NCBI RefSeq assembly: GCF_024055575.1
Contig: NZ_JAMXOE010000004.1
Span: forward strand, 62,001 to 126,000
Reading direction: 5' to 3'
DNA length: 64,000 nt
Source of the DNA: Mucilaginibacter flavidus
GTDB taxonomy: Bacteria > Bacteroidota > Bacteroidia > Sphingobacteriales > Sphingobacteriaceae
A model generated the notes under the pieces. It was not told the origin of the DNA, did not search any database, and was given only the letters and a program-made list of their open reading frames with translations. This document shows positions 36,246-45,265 of this stretch, in pieces. The position numbers were made by a program, and so were the translations under genes. Position 1 is the stretch's first letter; the number at the start of each line of letters is the position of its first letter.

Positions 36246-38407
36246 GCTTTAACCTGGAAAAATTATACGAACTGCTTCCATCCATCTATCGCCTGCGCGA
36301 TATAGAGACAGGGAAAAACACGGTAAACCAGAGTGTTGCGAAGTATATCGGTGAGCTGCAAATACAGTTAAACGGGCTTGCCGACCAATATGGTCAGCAG
36401 GCAGCAGATATCCGCCGGGAAATTGACGAGCAGCAACGTGGGCCTTTAAAAGCTTTGCTTGCTGTAATTGCCGGGCAGTTGGATGTGCTGGATGAAAACC
36501 TGGAGCAATTATACGACGACCAATTTATAGAAACCTGCGCCGAATGGGTTGTCCCTTACATCGGCGACCTGATAGGTACACGCGGTTTATTGTCCATTTC
36601 GGATGCTGAATTTAGCCAGCGACCTGTTGTTGCCAACACTATCGGTTACCGCAGGCGTAAAGGGACAGCATCGGTAGTTGAACAGCTTGCCCGCGATGTT
36701 ACCGAATGGAATGCCAGCGTGGTTGAATACTTCCTGTTATTGGCCACTACCCAATACATGAACCATCTGCGTCCATCAAACGTTGCGATTGCTAACCTGC
36801 GCGACTGGAAATCGTTACTCTACATAAATACACCATTTGATACCATTCCGCACACGGCAGATGTAAGGCGTATTGAACGTAAACGGGGTAAATACAATAT
36901 TCCGAACCTGGGCATATTTCTTTGGAGGATTGGCAGCCACCCGCTAACGCTGGCAACACCTTATAAGATCGACAGCCTGCGCTACCAGTTTGATGCGCTT
37001 GGCAAAGACACCCCTCTATACAACCTGCCCGAAGCGGAAGAAACGATCACCCATTTAGCAAAACCGGTTAACGTGCCTATACCCCTGGCACGCCGGATTT
37101 TACATAAGGAAATGACCACCTATTACGGAAAAGGGCTTAGCCTTTCGGTACAGGTAGGCAATAATATTGTCGACCCGGCTACAATTTCAATTTGCGACCT
37201 TGGCGATGAAAAAGATATCAACGGCAACGTAATCGGCTGGTACAATATGCCGGCTAGTAAAACAGCCATCGACCCGGTTTTGGGCAGGGTGGCGTTTGCA
37301 TCGGCGCCGTCGCAGCCGGTAAAGGTGAGTTATCACTATGGCTTCACCGCCAACATGGGTGGCGGCGAGTACGGACGCCAGGACACGTTTACCACTGGCC
37401 TGCTTCCTTTACTCCGGGTACCTACCGACAAGCCAACCATACAACAGGCTATTGATGCATTATCAGTTTCGGGGGGCGTAGTTGAGGTTGAGTACAACGA
37501 TTATTACTTTGAAACCCCGGTAATAAAAGTGCCCGCGAATAAAAAGATAGAACTTCGGGCAGCTGATGAATGCCGGCCGGTTTTGGTAGCAAGCGGCGGC
37601 ATAGAGATTACCGGGGGCGATTCTTCGGACTTTATATTGAACGGTTTGCTGATAAGCGGTGGGTACATGCACGTACCTTTAATCGATAGCGGCAATCAGC
37701 CTAATAAATTATCAGGCTTTCAAATACAGCATTGCACGCTTGTGCCGGGCGCAACGCCTGCAATAGGTACTGTAACAGCGGCCCCGTCTATTCCCCGCCT
37801 CGTTGTTGAATTGCCGGGACTGAACGTGCAGGTTGATAAAAGCATTATTGGCCGTATACGGTCGGTAGATGGCGCGAACATCACCATAACAAACAGCATT
37901 GTTGATGCCATTGGCAAAACTGAAGTAGCATTTTCCGATTTGTCGGGCCAGGACGCAGGCGCATCGCTTTCGGTAACTAATACAACGGTTATCGGCAAAG
38001 TGTATACTATGGTAATGAACGCATCGGACAGTATATTTTTTGCGGCTTTATTAAAAAATGATACCTGGCCAGCCGCGGTTTTGGCCGAGCGACTGCAACA
38101 GGGCTGTGCGCGGTTTTCGTATTTCCCGCCGGGCTCTATTATTCCCAAGCCTTATAATTGCCAGCCTGCTACAGCCGGCGATAAGGTGCGCGTTCAGCCC
38201 CTGTTTACTTCGTTAAACTATGGCGACCCCGGCTATTGCCAGTTACATGCAATATGCCCCTGCGAGATAAAAGAAGGTGCCGATGACGCCGCCGAGATGG
38301 GCGCATTCCACAGCTTATACCAGCCGCAGCGCGTATCAAACTTGCGCGCCAGGCTTGATGAATATCTCCGCTTCAGTATGGAAGCGGGCATTTTTTATGG
38401 TTCATAA
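36242..38407 (+). CDS. tail protein I-like baseplate protein with beta-helix region (Afp12-like)
   Basis: The 721-residue protein starts MSFNLEKLYELLPSIYRLRD, then IDEQQRGPLKALLAVIAGQL, LDVLDENLEQLYDDQFIETC and AEWVVPYIGDLIGTR. These are the landmarks of phage tail protein I/gp7-like wedge proteins. Residues about 400-620 contain turns of a right-handed beta-helix (TIQQAIDALSVSGGVVEVEY, IEITGGDSSDFILNGLLISG), which probably serve as a docking arm for fibres. The tail has Cys/Pro-rich segments (GYCQLHAICPCEIKEG). The stop lies in a 13-base repeat that also occurs 96 bases later. Confidence 0.88.
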   Translation: MSFNLEKLYELLPSIYRLRDIETGKNTVNQSVAKYIGELQIQLNGLADQYGQQAADIRREIDEQQRGPLKALLAVIAGQLDVLDENLEQLYDDQFIETCAEWVVPYIGDLIGTRGLLSISDAEFSQRPVVANTIGYRRRKGTASVVEQLARDVTEWNASVVEYFLLLATTQYMNHLRPSNVAIANLRDWKSLLYINTPFDTIPHTADVRRIERKRGKYNIPNLGIFLWRIGSHPLTLATPYKIDSLRYQFDALGKDTPLYNLPEAEETITHLAKPVNVPIPLARRILHKEMTTYYGKGLSLSVQVGNNIVDPATISICDLGDEKDINGNVIGWYNMPASKTAIDPVLGRVAFASAPSQPVKVSYHYGFTANMGGGEYGRQDTFTTGLLPLLRVPTDKPTIQQAIDALSVSGGVVEVEYNDYYFETPVIKVPANKKIELRAADECRPVLVASGGIEITGGDSSDFILNGLLISGGYMHVPLIDSGNQPNKLSGFQIQHCTLVPGATPAIGTVTAAPSIPRLVVELPGLNVQVDKSIIGRIRSVDGANITITNSIVDAIGKTEVAFSDLSGQDAGASLSVTNTTVIGKVYTMVMNASDSIFFAALLKNDTWPAAVLAERLQQGCARFSYFPPGSIIPKPYNCQPATAGDKVRVQPLFTSLNYGDPGYCQLHAICPCEIKEGADDAAEMGAFHSLYQPQRVSNLRARLDEYLRFSMEAGIFYGS

Positions 38408-38408
38408 T

Positions 38409-38491
38409 GAAACTGTTCATTAATTGATGGTAGTCGCCTCACCTAAATCCTCTCCAAAGGAGAGGACTTTAGCTTCGCGCTTCATGACTAC
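38409..38491. repeat. 83-bp CTCTCC...GGAGAG element flanked by a 13-bp direct repeat (copy 2)
   Basis: The segment contains CGCCTCACCTAAATCCTCTCC and AAAGGAGAGGACTTTAGCTTC, a strong hairpin (CCTCTCC / GGAGAGG). It is bordered by identical copies of TATGGTTCATAAT at 38396-38408 and 38492-38504. A short hairpin unit between direct repeats looks like a mobile miniature element with a target duplication. The left repeat includes the last codons and stop of the tail-protein-I gene. Confidence 0.6.
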
Positions 38492-38529
38492 TATGGTTCA
38501 TAATCAAATCACAATAAACTACACATATT

Positions 38530-41500
38530 ATGGCTGGAGATTATTCACGGAAAACGTTTAACCGCGAAAAAAACTATAGCGGCGTGCTTATGCAGCAGGG
38601 CCGCGTGCAACTTGATGCCGATTGGAACGAGCAATGGGAGATTCAGCAGGAAATAGCACGGGTAACAACCCGCGATGTAATAGGCTCATCGGGTGTACCC
38701 AAAAAGGGCGGCGGTTTCGCAATAGGGGTTACCGCCGGCGGTAACGACCTCACTATTTCGCCGGGCCGCATTTATGTAGATGGCCTTTTATTCGACCTGC
38801 ACAAGGCTACGGGCGCCACCTACTTTAACCAGCCTTTTTACCCGGCGCCTGATGGTTCGTTCTTTAACCTCGGTGAAAGCCCGCCCGAAAGCCCGGCAAG
38901 CCCGCCGTTCGCCGGCCTTAAAGACGGAGACTACATAGCTTACCTGGATGCCTGGCAGCGCGAGATAAATTTTCACGATGACCCGCACATTCACGAAGTT
39001 GCCCTTGGCGAAGCCGATACCACTACCCGCATGCAAAATGTGTGGCAGGTGAAGTTATTGCAAGTAACACCACCATCAGCGGTAAACCCGGATTGTAAAA
39101 CATCGTTTACCGAATGGGACAAGCTAACAGCCAAAGCCACCGGCAAATTGAACGCTAAAACAATTACTGTTCAGGGCCAAAACCCCTGCCAGTTGCCACC
39201 ATCATCGGGTTACCGCCGGTTGGAGAACCAGTTGTACCGCGTTGAGGTACAAAAGGGCGGTCCGCTGGCTTCGGCAACATTTAAATGGTCGAGGGACAAC
39301 GCGACGGTTGAAACATTAATCCAAAACATAGATAATAGCATAATCACCGTAGCAGATCTGGGTAAAGACAAAGAGCTGGGATTTGGGCTGGGGCAATGGG
39401 TAGAGATTGTTGACGACGAGTCGACATTACAAAGCATCCCGAATCCTTTGTTGAATATCCAACTGGTTGACCCCGGTGAATTGACGATAACTGTGAATAC
39501 TTCGGTTGCCCAGTACAGCGGAAAATCGGGTTTGAAATTACGCCGCTGGGACCAGACAACATCAGCCACCGCAAACGGACTGGATATGTCGGGCGGCGGA
39601 TGGATTGAACTGGAAGACGGTATCCAGGTAAACTTTAGTGTAGGCACATATAACGCAGGCGACTACTGGCTGATACCCGCCCGCACCGCTACCGGCGACA
39701 TCGAGTGGCCACCATATTCATCGCCCGGTGCAAGCCCTGAGCCGCAGCACCCGGTGGGCACGCATCATCATTATTGCCGCCTTGCGTTAATCCAGGTGCA
39801 AAATGGCACCATTATTATTAACGATTGCCGCAAACCATTCCCGGCGCTCACGGAGCTTACCGCCAGCGATATCCAGTTCGACGACACTGTTTGCAACTTG
39901 TCCGGCGCAGATAACGTGCAGGAGGCAATCGACTTGCTGTGCGCCGCCAACGAAATTCGCGACCATAATAAGTTTTTGCATGGCTACGGCGTAGTGTGCG
40001 GACTTAAAGTAGTATGCGGCTATAACCGCCAGTTTGTTACCGTACAGAGTGGTTATGCGCTCGATTGCAGCGGCAACGTTATAAAAGTGAACGGCGGCGT
40101 CGGGCAGCCATATGCTGTTGTTCAGAACGCTATCAACAACAACTTACTGGATAACACAGGCACAGGCGATGTAGCGCTTAGTCTTAGCCTGGTAGCAGGC
40201 CAGCCTGTTATATCGGTTGAAAAATATGTAGAGAAAACTATTTGGGAAGAAATACTTGAAGGATCTTTACTGAAAGACTTTTTTGATGATTCGATAGGTA
40301 AGGTGCTGACATTTTTGCAAACCCAGATTGGGCCGGTAGATCGGGTTGTGCCCGTGCCGGTTGGCCAGCGTCGCTTAAGTGCGGTAATAAATCTTTTATT
40401 CCAGTTTATAAATGCAGATACGGGTACTTTCTCGTTTCTATCGGGCATCCAAGGCACACGCAACCAGCAAAACTGTGCCAATGCCAACAACGACGACATG
40501 TTATTATGGTGTTTGTTTAACGATCTGCGGAAATTACTCGGCAGCGATACTTTTTGCGGTGAATTTGATGGTGACGCCGATTTTCCGGATTACAAGATCG
40601 ATCCCGGCCTGAAAACCATTTATGGCGGGCCCTATAATTTCCACGGGCGTATGCAGCTAACTCCGGATGGAAAATTTGCATACACCTCATCGGTTGCAAA
40701 CAACACTATCAGCAAATACGACCTGAAAACAGAGGAACTGGTAAAGCTGCTGGTTTTTCCCGGCGATTCGCACATTGTGCTGGTTGATATTGCTATGTCG
40801 CCGGATGGTAAACAACTGGTAGCAGTTGGTACACTGAATAAAGACAGCTATTTCGCCACCCTTGATGTTGCCACCGATAAATGGAGTGAAAGTTCGCCGG
40901 TTACAAATGCGTTATACGGGCGTATAACATTTGCACCATTAACTCCTGATGAGGCAAAGAAGCTCGGCATAAGCCCGGGCGTGCTTTATGGTTCTGTTGT
41001 TGGTACAGGGATTTTCGAAATATCGGGGATTGGAACTCCAAATTTTTCCACAAAGATGATATCAGTTAACCCATTGAATGCAACAGGCTCCTTTGCCATA
41101 AATGTAGATGGCGAAGGGTTGATATTTGCATTTACCAACGGAGCCCCGAATACCACCTTTGATTTTGTTGCAGTACAACTGTTTATTTACTTTCCCACTA
41201 AAAATAGCGAAAACGGTCCTTCAATTGCTTTTACAGGGACAGAGTTTAGCGATGATATTATTTTTTATAAAGGCGTTTTGTACATAACGGGTACTGATAA
41301 GACTGTATCGCCCAATATCAGGGTTATGGGGAGTTTAATGACGGAGAACAATGGTGCGTTTACTATAAGTAAGTTTCCAGCTGATCCGAGCCAGGAGATT
41401 CCTCAGCCAAGTGACACAATGCACCTCGCCGGTTTTAACGACCAAATGCTGGTATTGTATAGCGATAACAGTTGGATGCCGAGGGTGCCGCTTGACAGTC

Positions 41501-42009
41501 TTAGGAACGGCGGTGATATTAAGTTTGACAAAGCAAGTATCCCGGTTCAGATATTCCCGAGTGTGGTGGCCGTAAGCGCCGACAACAGCAGGGGATACGT
41601 TTTAAATTCAGTAGGTAATACAATTACTTTGATTGATTTTGAAAAAGTTTATAGCCTCGCCAATCCGCCTGACTTCACCAATTATCCGCCTGCGGATATT
41701 GCGAATTACAAAAAAGGTATGGATGAAGCGTACAAGCAGATATTTACCCATTTGCTGGAATTCCTGAAGGATGCCTTCTGCGACCAATTCCTTATTGATT
41801 GCCCAACTTGCGGCCCTGATGATAAAGTTTACCTGGGCGTGGTGCATATTGACACAAACAAGGTATTCAAGATATGCAATTTCCGTAAGCGCAAGTATGT
41901 AAAAACCTTCCGTACGGTAGGGCATTGGCTCTCGACCGTGCCAATATTACTGGCTATGAAGGAAGCGCTTACCAAATTTTGTTGCATGACTATCAAAAAT
42001 AAAATTTGA
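38530..42009 (+). CDS. DUF6519 protein with beta-propeller, probable tail fibre/receptor binder
   Basis: This 1159-residue protein starts with a DUF6519-type domain: MAGDYSRKTFNREKNYSGVL, then MQQGRVQLDADWNEQWEI and GSSGVPKKGGGF. Residues to about 470 are beta-rich and include VEVQKGGPLASATFKWSRDN, known from tail-associated proteins. Residues about 700-1060 contain blades of a YVTN/WD-like propeller (GRMQLTPDGKFAYTSS, SKYDLKTEELVKLL, DIAMSPDGKQLVAVG, VVAVSADNSRGYVLNS). The last 80 residues are helical and Cys-containing (FCDQFLIDCPTCGP). Its position after the baseplate genes and its propeller suggest a surface-exposed target-binding role. Function is inferred. Confidence 0.8.
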   Translation: MAGDYSRKTFNREKNYSGVLMQQGRVQLDADWNEQWEIQQEIARVTTRDVIGSSGVPKKGGGFAIGVTAGGNDLTISPGRIYVDGLLFDLHKATGATYFNQPFYPAPDGSFFNLGESPPESPASPPFAGLKDGDYIAYLDAWQREINFHDDPHIHEVALGEADTTTRMQNVWQVKLLQVTPPSAVNPDCKTSFTEWDKLTAKATGKLNAKTITVQGQNPCQLPPSSGYRRLENQLYRVEVQKGGPLASATFKWSRDNATVETLIQNIDNSIITVADLGKDKELGFGLGQWVEIVDDESTLQSIPNPLLNIQLVDPGELTITVNTSVAQYSGKSGLKLRRWDQTTSATANGLDMSGGGWIELEDGIQVNFSVGTYNAGDYWLIPARTATGDIEWPPYSSPGASPEPQHPVGTHHHYCRLALIQVQNGTIIINDCRKPFPALTELTASDIQFDDTVCNLSGADNVQEAIDLLCAANEIRDHNKFLHGYGVVCGLKVVCGYNRQFVTVQSGYALDCSGNVIKVNGGVGQPYAVVQNAINNNLLDNTGTGDVALSLSLVAGQPVISVEKYVEKTIWEEILEGSLLKDFFDDSIGKVLTFLQTQIGPVDRVVPVPVGQRRLSAVINLLFQFINADTGTFSFLSGIQGTRNQQNCANANNDDMLLWCLFNDLRKLLGSDTFCGEFDGDADFPDYKIDPGLKTIYGGPYNFHGRMQLTPDGKFAYTSSVANNTISKYDLKTEELVKLLVFPGDSHIVLVDIAMSPDGKQLVAVGTLNKDSYFATLDVATDKWSESSPVTNALYGRITFAPLTPDEAKKLGISPGVLYGSVVGTGIFEISGIGTPNFSTKMISVNPLNATGSFAINVDGEGLIFAFTNGAPNTTFDFVAVQLFIYFPTKNSENGPSIAFTGTEFSDDIIFYKGVLYITGTDKTVSPNIRVMGSLMTENNGAFTISKFPADPSQEIPQPSDTMHLAGFNDQMLVLYSDNSWMPRVPLDSLRNGGDIKFDKASIPVQIFPSVVAVSADNSRGYVLNSVGNTITLIDFEKVYSLANPPDFTNYPPADIANYKKGMDEAYKQIFTHLLEFLKDAFCDQFLIDCPTCGPDDKVYLGVVHIDTNKVFKICNFRKRKYVKTFRTVGHWLSTVPILLAMKEALTKFCCMTIKNKI

Positions 42010-42044
42010 CCTGATTATTGATTTAAATTTAAACAGTAGAAAAG

Positions 42045-43016
42045 ATGGATACTAACATAAGCAATATAACAGTAACCGGGCAGGTGGTTGATAGCGTGGA
42101 AAAAACAGGGATGGCAGGACTGTTAGTTACAGCCCTGGAAAACGCTGCAACCGGCGCAACACTAATTGCGGGAGATGTATTGGATCAAGGTATACTCGGG
42201 ACAGCCAAAACCGATGAAAATGGCAGGTTCAATATGGCGCTGACCGACCCCAACCTGGCCCGTGGCCTAACGCCTGATCTTTTTTTTAATGTGTATGATG
42301 TGGATGGTAAAACACTGCTAACCAGTACTGCTGATTACGTGGTATGGAATGGCAGCACACAGGAGGATGTTACCATTAAAATACGCCGTGAAGCCGTACA
42401 GCCCATAGGAAAAGACCGCGTGAATACTTTACAAATGAGGAAAGCAGCCGTGTTTTTAACACAGTCGGACTTCACCGGAGTAATGACCCAGGTAAAAAGC
42501 CAGGTGGGTACCTCGTTTGGTGTTTTGGGTGATTCGGTTATGAGTGCGATATCAAAAATTAACCTGACTCCACTGAAGGTATCGGTGCCGGCCAACAGCG
42601 TGGTTAATACGAATGTGGCGGCAGCCGGGCAAACTCTTACCGATCAAAATATTCCATACCAGGTTGTAGATTACAATCCTGGTTTGAATAAAGACTTATT
42701 GCAATCGGTAAGTGGCATTAACCCTGTACTGGCGCCGGGAGAATCTGTTAAACTTTACCAGGAAAATGGCGTGGTAAAATATTATTCAGTGGTAACTGAT
42801 ACTACTGCAACGGCACCCGCCTCAGCTGCTCCGGCGGCAACTGCAACAATAGACCATTCTGCCGACATAGCGAAGCTGCAGGAACAACTAACCACTACCC
42901 AAAACGATGCGGCCGCGAAGGACAAGCATATTGCCGACTTGACCGCACAGCTCGAGGCTGTACGCAAGGAGCAGGCGTCAATTAAAGAAATGTTTAATGC
43001 CAAATTCAATAAGTAG
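42045..43016 (+). CDS. eCIS-linked protein with beta domain and C-terminal coiled coil
   Basis: The 323-residue product has a transthyretin-like/carboxypeptidase-regulatory beta domain at the N-terminus (ITVTGQVVDSVEKTGMAGLL, then GTAKTDENGRFNMALTD). A helical middle follows (RMKAAVFLTQ-like segment, VMTQVKSQVG), then an Ala/Thr/Pro linker near residue 260. The end is a 50-residue coiled coil (IAKLQEQLTTTQNDAAAKDK, IADLTAQLEAVRKEQ). No signal peptide is seen. It is the last gene before the glycosyltransferase group. It could be a fibre or adaptor, or a very short tape-measure substitute; I do not recognise the family. Confidence 0.65.
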   Translation: MDTNISNITVTGQVVDSVEKTGMAGLLVTALENAATGATLIAGDVLDQGILGTAKTDENGRFNMALTDPNLARGLTPDLFFNVYDVDGKTLLTSTADYVVWNGSTQEDVTIKIRREAVQPIGKDRVNTLQMRKAAVFLTQSDFTGVMTQVKSQVGTSFGVLGDSVMSAISKINLTPLKVSVPANSVVNTNVAAAGQTLTDQNIPYQVVDYNPGLNKDLLQSVSGINPVLAPGESVKLYQENGVVKYYSVVTDTTATAPASAAPAATATIDHSADIAKLQEQLTTTQNDAAAKDKHIADLTAQLEAVRKEQASIKEMFNAKFNK

Positions 43017-43051
43017 CCCTGGAAACAAAATTACCACTTGTATCCTGCATA

Positions 43052-45259
43052 ATGCCTACCTACAACCGGAGGGAATTTCTACCTCATGCAATCCGGTATT
43101 TCCTGAGGCAGGCCTATCAACCTAAAGAACTAATTATTATTGACGACGGGGAAAGCCCCGTTGACGACCTTATCCCCGAAGCGGAGAATATCCGCTATAT
43201 CCGGTTACACAGTAAAATTACCCTGGGGGCCAAGCTTAACATGGCTTGTGAGCTTGCACGCGGTGAAATTATTGCCAACTGGGATGATGACGACTGGTAT
43301 GCCGACCGCCGCCTGGAGTACCAGGTGGAAGCCTTGCAAAACCCCAAAATACAGGTTTGCGGCATCAACAGGTTGCTGTATTACGATGTGCGCCTTAATC
43401 GCGCACACGAGTATATTTATCCTTTCGATCAGCGCGTTTGGCTGATTGGCAGTTCGCTTTGTTATCGGAAGAAATTCTGGCTGTTGCACCGGTTTGCCGA
43501 TATCAACGTGGGCATGGATGGTCTTTTTGTTTGGAGCACGACCCCAGACAAAGTTTGCGTGTTGCCCGATTCATCTATAGCGGTACACATGATTCATGAC
43601 CGTAATGTTAGCCCTAAAAAAACCGAAGGCGCGTGGTGGCACCCATACCAGTTAGATAAGTTACGCGAAACCCTGGGCGATGACTGGGAATGTTATCAAA
43701 ACGGAAACCTGTACCATCCGCAAAAGCCTTTTTGGTATTTAAATGAACAGCCAAAGCGTGAGCCGGCGGTGAAGCCATTGAAAAATATTTATGCCTGCCT
43801 GGTACATGAAGAGCTTGATTGCGTAATTGACCTCGTAAAAAATCTTCGCTACCACGACCCGGTTTCGCCGATAATATTATATAACGGCGGAACAAACTAT
43901 AGTTTGCTTAAAAGCGATTTTCCGTTTGAGAAATTTGGCGCTGTTATTTATCCAAACGCCGTTCCGCTTAAGTGGGGTTACCTGCACAACTTCGCCCTTA
44001 AATGCATGGAGTTTGCATTGGCAAATTTTGAGTTTGACACCTTTACCATTGTAGACTCTGACCAGCTTATGGTACGCAGCGGCTATGCTTCGTTTTTGGC
44101 TAAATCGTTGGCATCATCCACCGGTATCGGCATGCTGTCGAGTAATAGCGAACGGGTTTTGGCCGACAATACTGTGAACCGCGTTGCTATACAGGCTTAT
44201 AACGAGTATGAGCTATGGAAGCCTTTAATAAATAGTTTCCCGGATGGGGAAAGCAAATTTGTACACTGGACGTTCTGGCCGTCGTCAGTTTTTATGGTTG
44301 ACGCCGTGCGCGATTTGACAAGGCAGTTTAAAGAAAATAAGCTTTTGCAGCACATAATGAGCCGCACAAAAATATGGGCAACCGAAGAGGTTATTTTACC
44401 CACCATGGTTAGTATGCTGGGGTACGAAGTGATAAACAACCCCTGCAGCTATGATTTTGTGCGTTTTAAAACACCGGTAACAACTGAGGATATCAAAATC
44501 GCGCAGCAAAAAAATGATATCTACTGGGTACACCCGGTTGAACGCAAATACAATAACCAAATCCGCACTTTACTAAGGGAACAGGGGCAAAGCTATACAG
44601 CTGGAAACGGTGACATTTATGTTGCACACAACATGGTACCTAAGCCACAACCCCCGGAAGCGTTTATCAGCAAAATTAGAAAAATAGAGGGCTGGTTGAG
44701 CGATGCGGAGGCCAATATGCTGATGGGGATTGCCCTGAAAGCCTGTAAGGAGACCGAAAATACTCATAATATTGTTGAAATAGGAAGCTACCATGGAAAG
44801 GCTACCGTGCTTTTAGCCAGCGTGGTTAAAACATTCAATTTGAATGCAAAGGTAAACGCCATTGACACCCACGATGGTAAGCTGGGAGCAGAAGATGCGG
44901 GCCTAAACATTTTCCCGCCATCACTATCAATGTTTAAAAATAACATTGAAAGCGCAAGGGTATCCGATAAGGTAAATGTCATTGTAGATAAATCGTATAA
45001 CGTAAAATGGGAGCAGCCGGTAACATTCCTGCTGATTGATGGCTTGCACGACTATAAGAATGTCTCGATGGATTTTGGCCACTTTTCGCAATGGGTAGTC
45101 CCGGGCGGATATGTGGCTTTTCATGACTATGCCGACTACTTTCCCGGCGTTAAAAAGTTCGTTGGCGAACTGCTGGCAACCGGAACATACAGTAAAATCA
45201 ACACAGTTGACAGCCTGGTGATTTTACAGAAGAACATACTTGAAAAACAATCTGCCTGA
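43052..45259 (+). CDS. three-domain enzyme: GT2 glycosyltransferase, second GT-like domain, SAM methyltransferase
   Basis: Residues 1-215 are a GT-A family 2 domain: MPTYNRREFLPHAIRYFLRQ, EGELIII-like strand (PKELIIIDDGE) and a metal-binding DDDDW at about 78-82. Residues about 245-520 are a second GT-like domain (ACLVHEELDCVIDLVKNLRY; TFTIVDSDQLMV with DSD). Residues about 545-735 are a class I methyltransferase (IVEIGSYHGKATVLLASV; FLLIDGLHDYKNV; VVPGGYVAFHDYADYFPG). The frame is open for 13 codons before this ATG, and the residues there (ETKLPLVSCI) are the normal first strand of GT2 domains. The true start is therefore probably a non-ATG codon such as CTG at 43019. Glycan synthesis with terminal methylation is inferred. 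Confidence 0.83.
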   Translation: MPTYNRREFLPHAIRYFLRQAYQPKELIIIDDGESPVDDLIPEAENIRYIRLHSKITLGAKLNMACELARGEIIANWDDDDWYADRRLEYQVEALQNPKIQVCGINRLLYYDVRLNRAHEYIYPFDQRVWLIGSSLCYRKKFWLLHRFADINVGMDGLFVWSTTPDKVCVLPDSSIAVHMIHDRNVSPKKTEGAWWHPYQLDKLRETLGDDWECYQNGNLYHPQKPFWYLNEQPKREPAVKPLKNIYACLVHEELDCVIDLVKNLRYHDPVSPIILYNGGTNYSLLKSDFPFEKFGAVIYPNAVPLKWGYLHNFALKCMEFALANFEFDTFTIVDSDQLMVRSGYASFLAKSLASSTGIGMLSSNSERVLADNTVNRVAIQAYNEYELWKPLINSFPDGESKFVHWTFWPSSVFMVDAVRDLTRQFKENKLLQHIMSRTKIWATEEVILPTMVSMLGYEVINNPCSYDFVRFKTPVTTEDIKIAQQKNDIYWVHPVERKYNNQIRTLLREQGQSYTAGNGDIYVAHNMVPKPQPPEAFISKIRKIEGWLSDAEANMLMGIALKACKETENTHNIVEIGSYHGKATVLLASVVKTFNLNAKVNAIDTHDGKLGAEDAGLNIFPPSLSMFKNNIESARVSDKVNVIVDKSYNVKWEQPVTFLLIDGLHDYKNVSMDFGHFSQWVVPGGYVAFHDYADYFPGVKKFVGELLATGTYSKINTVDSLVILQKNILEKQSA

Positions 45260-45265
45260 ATTTTT

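Noticed and set aside
19770..43016. Prophage
   Set aside because: No capsid, portal, terminase, integrase, lysis or replication genes are visible, and the AAA+ ATPase, DUF4255 terminator and DUF4157 cargo fit an eCIS.
19770..43016. Type VI secretion system (including the Bacteroidota subtype)
   Set aside because: No TssJ/L/M-like membrane complex, no Hcp/ClpV-like gene and no TssB/C split sheath. The sheath is a single phage-like protein and the ATPase has one AAA+ ring of Afp15 type.
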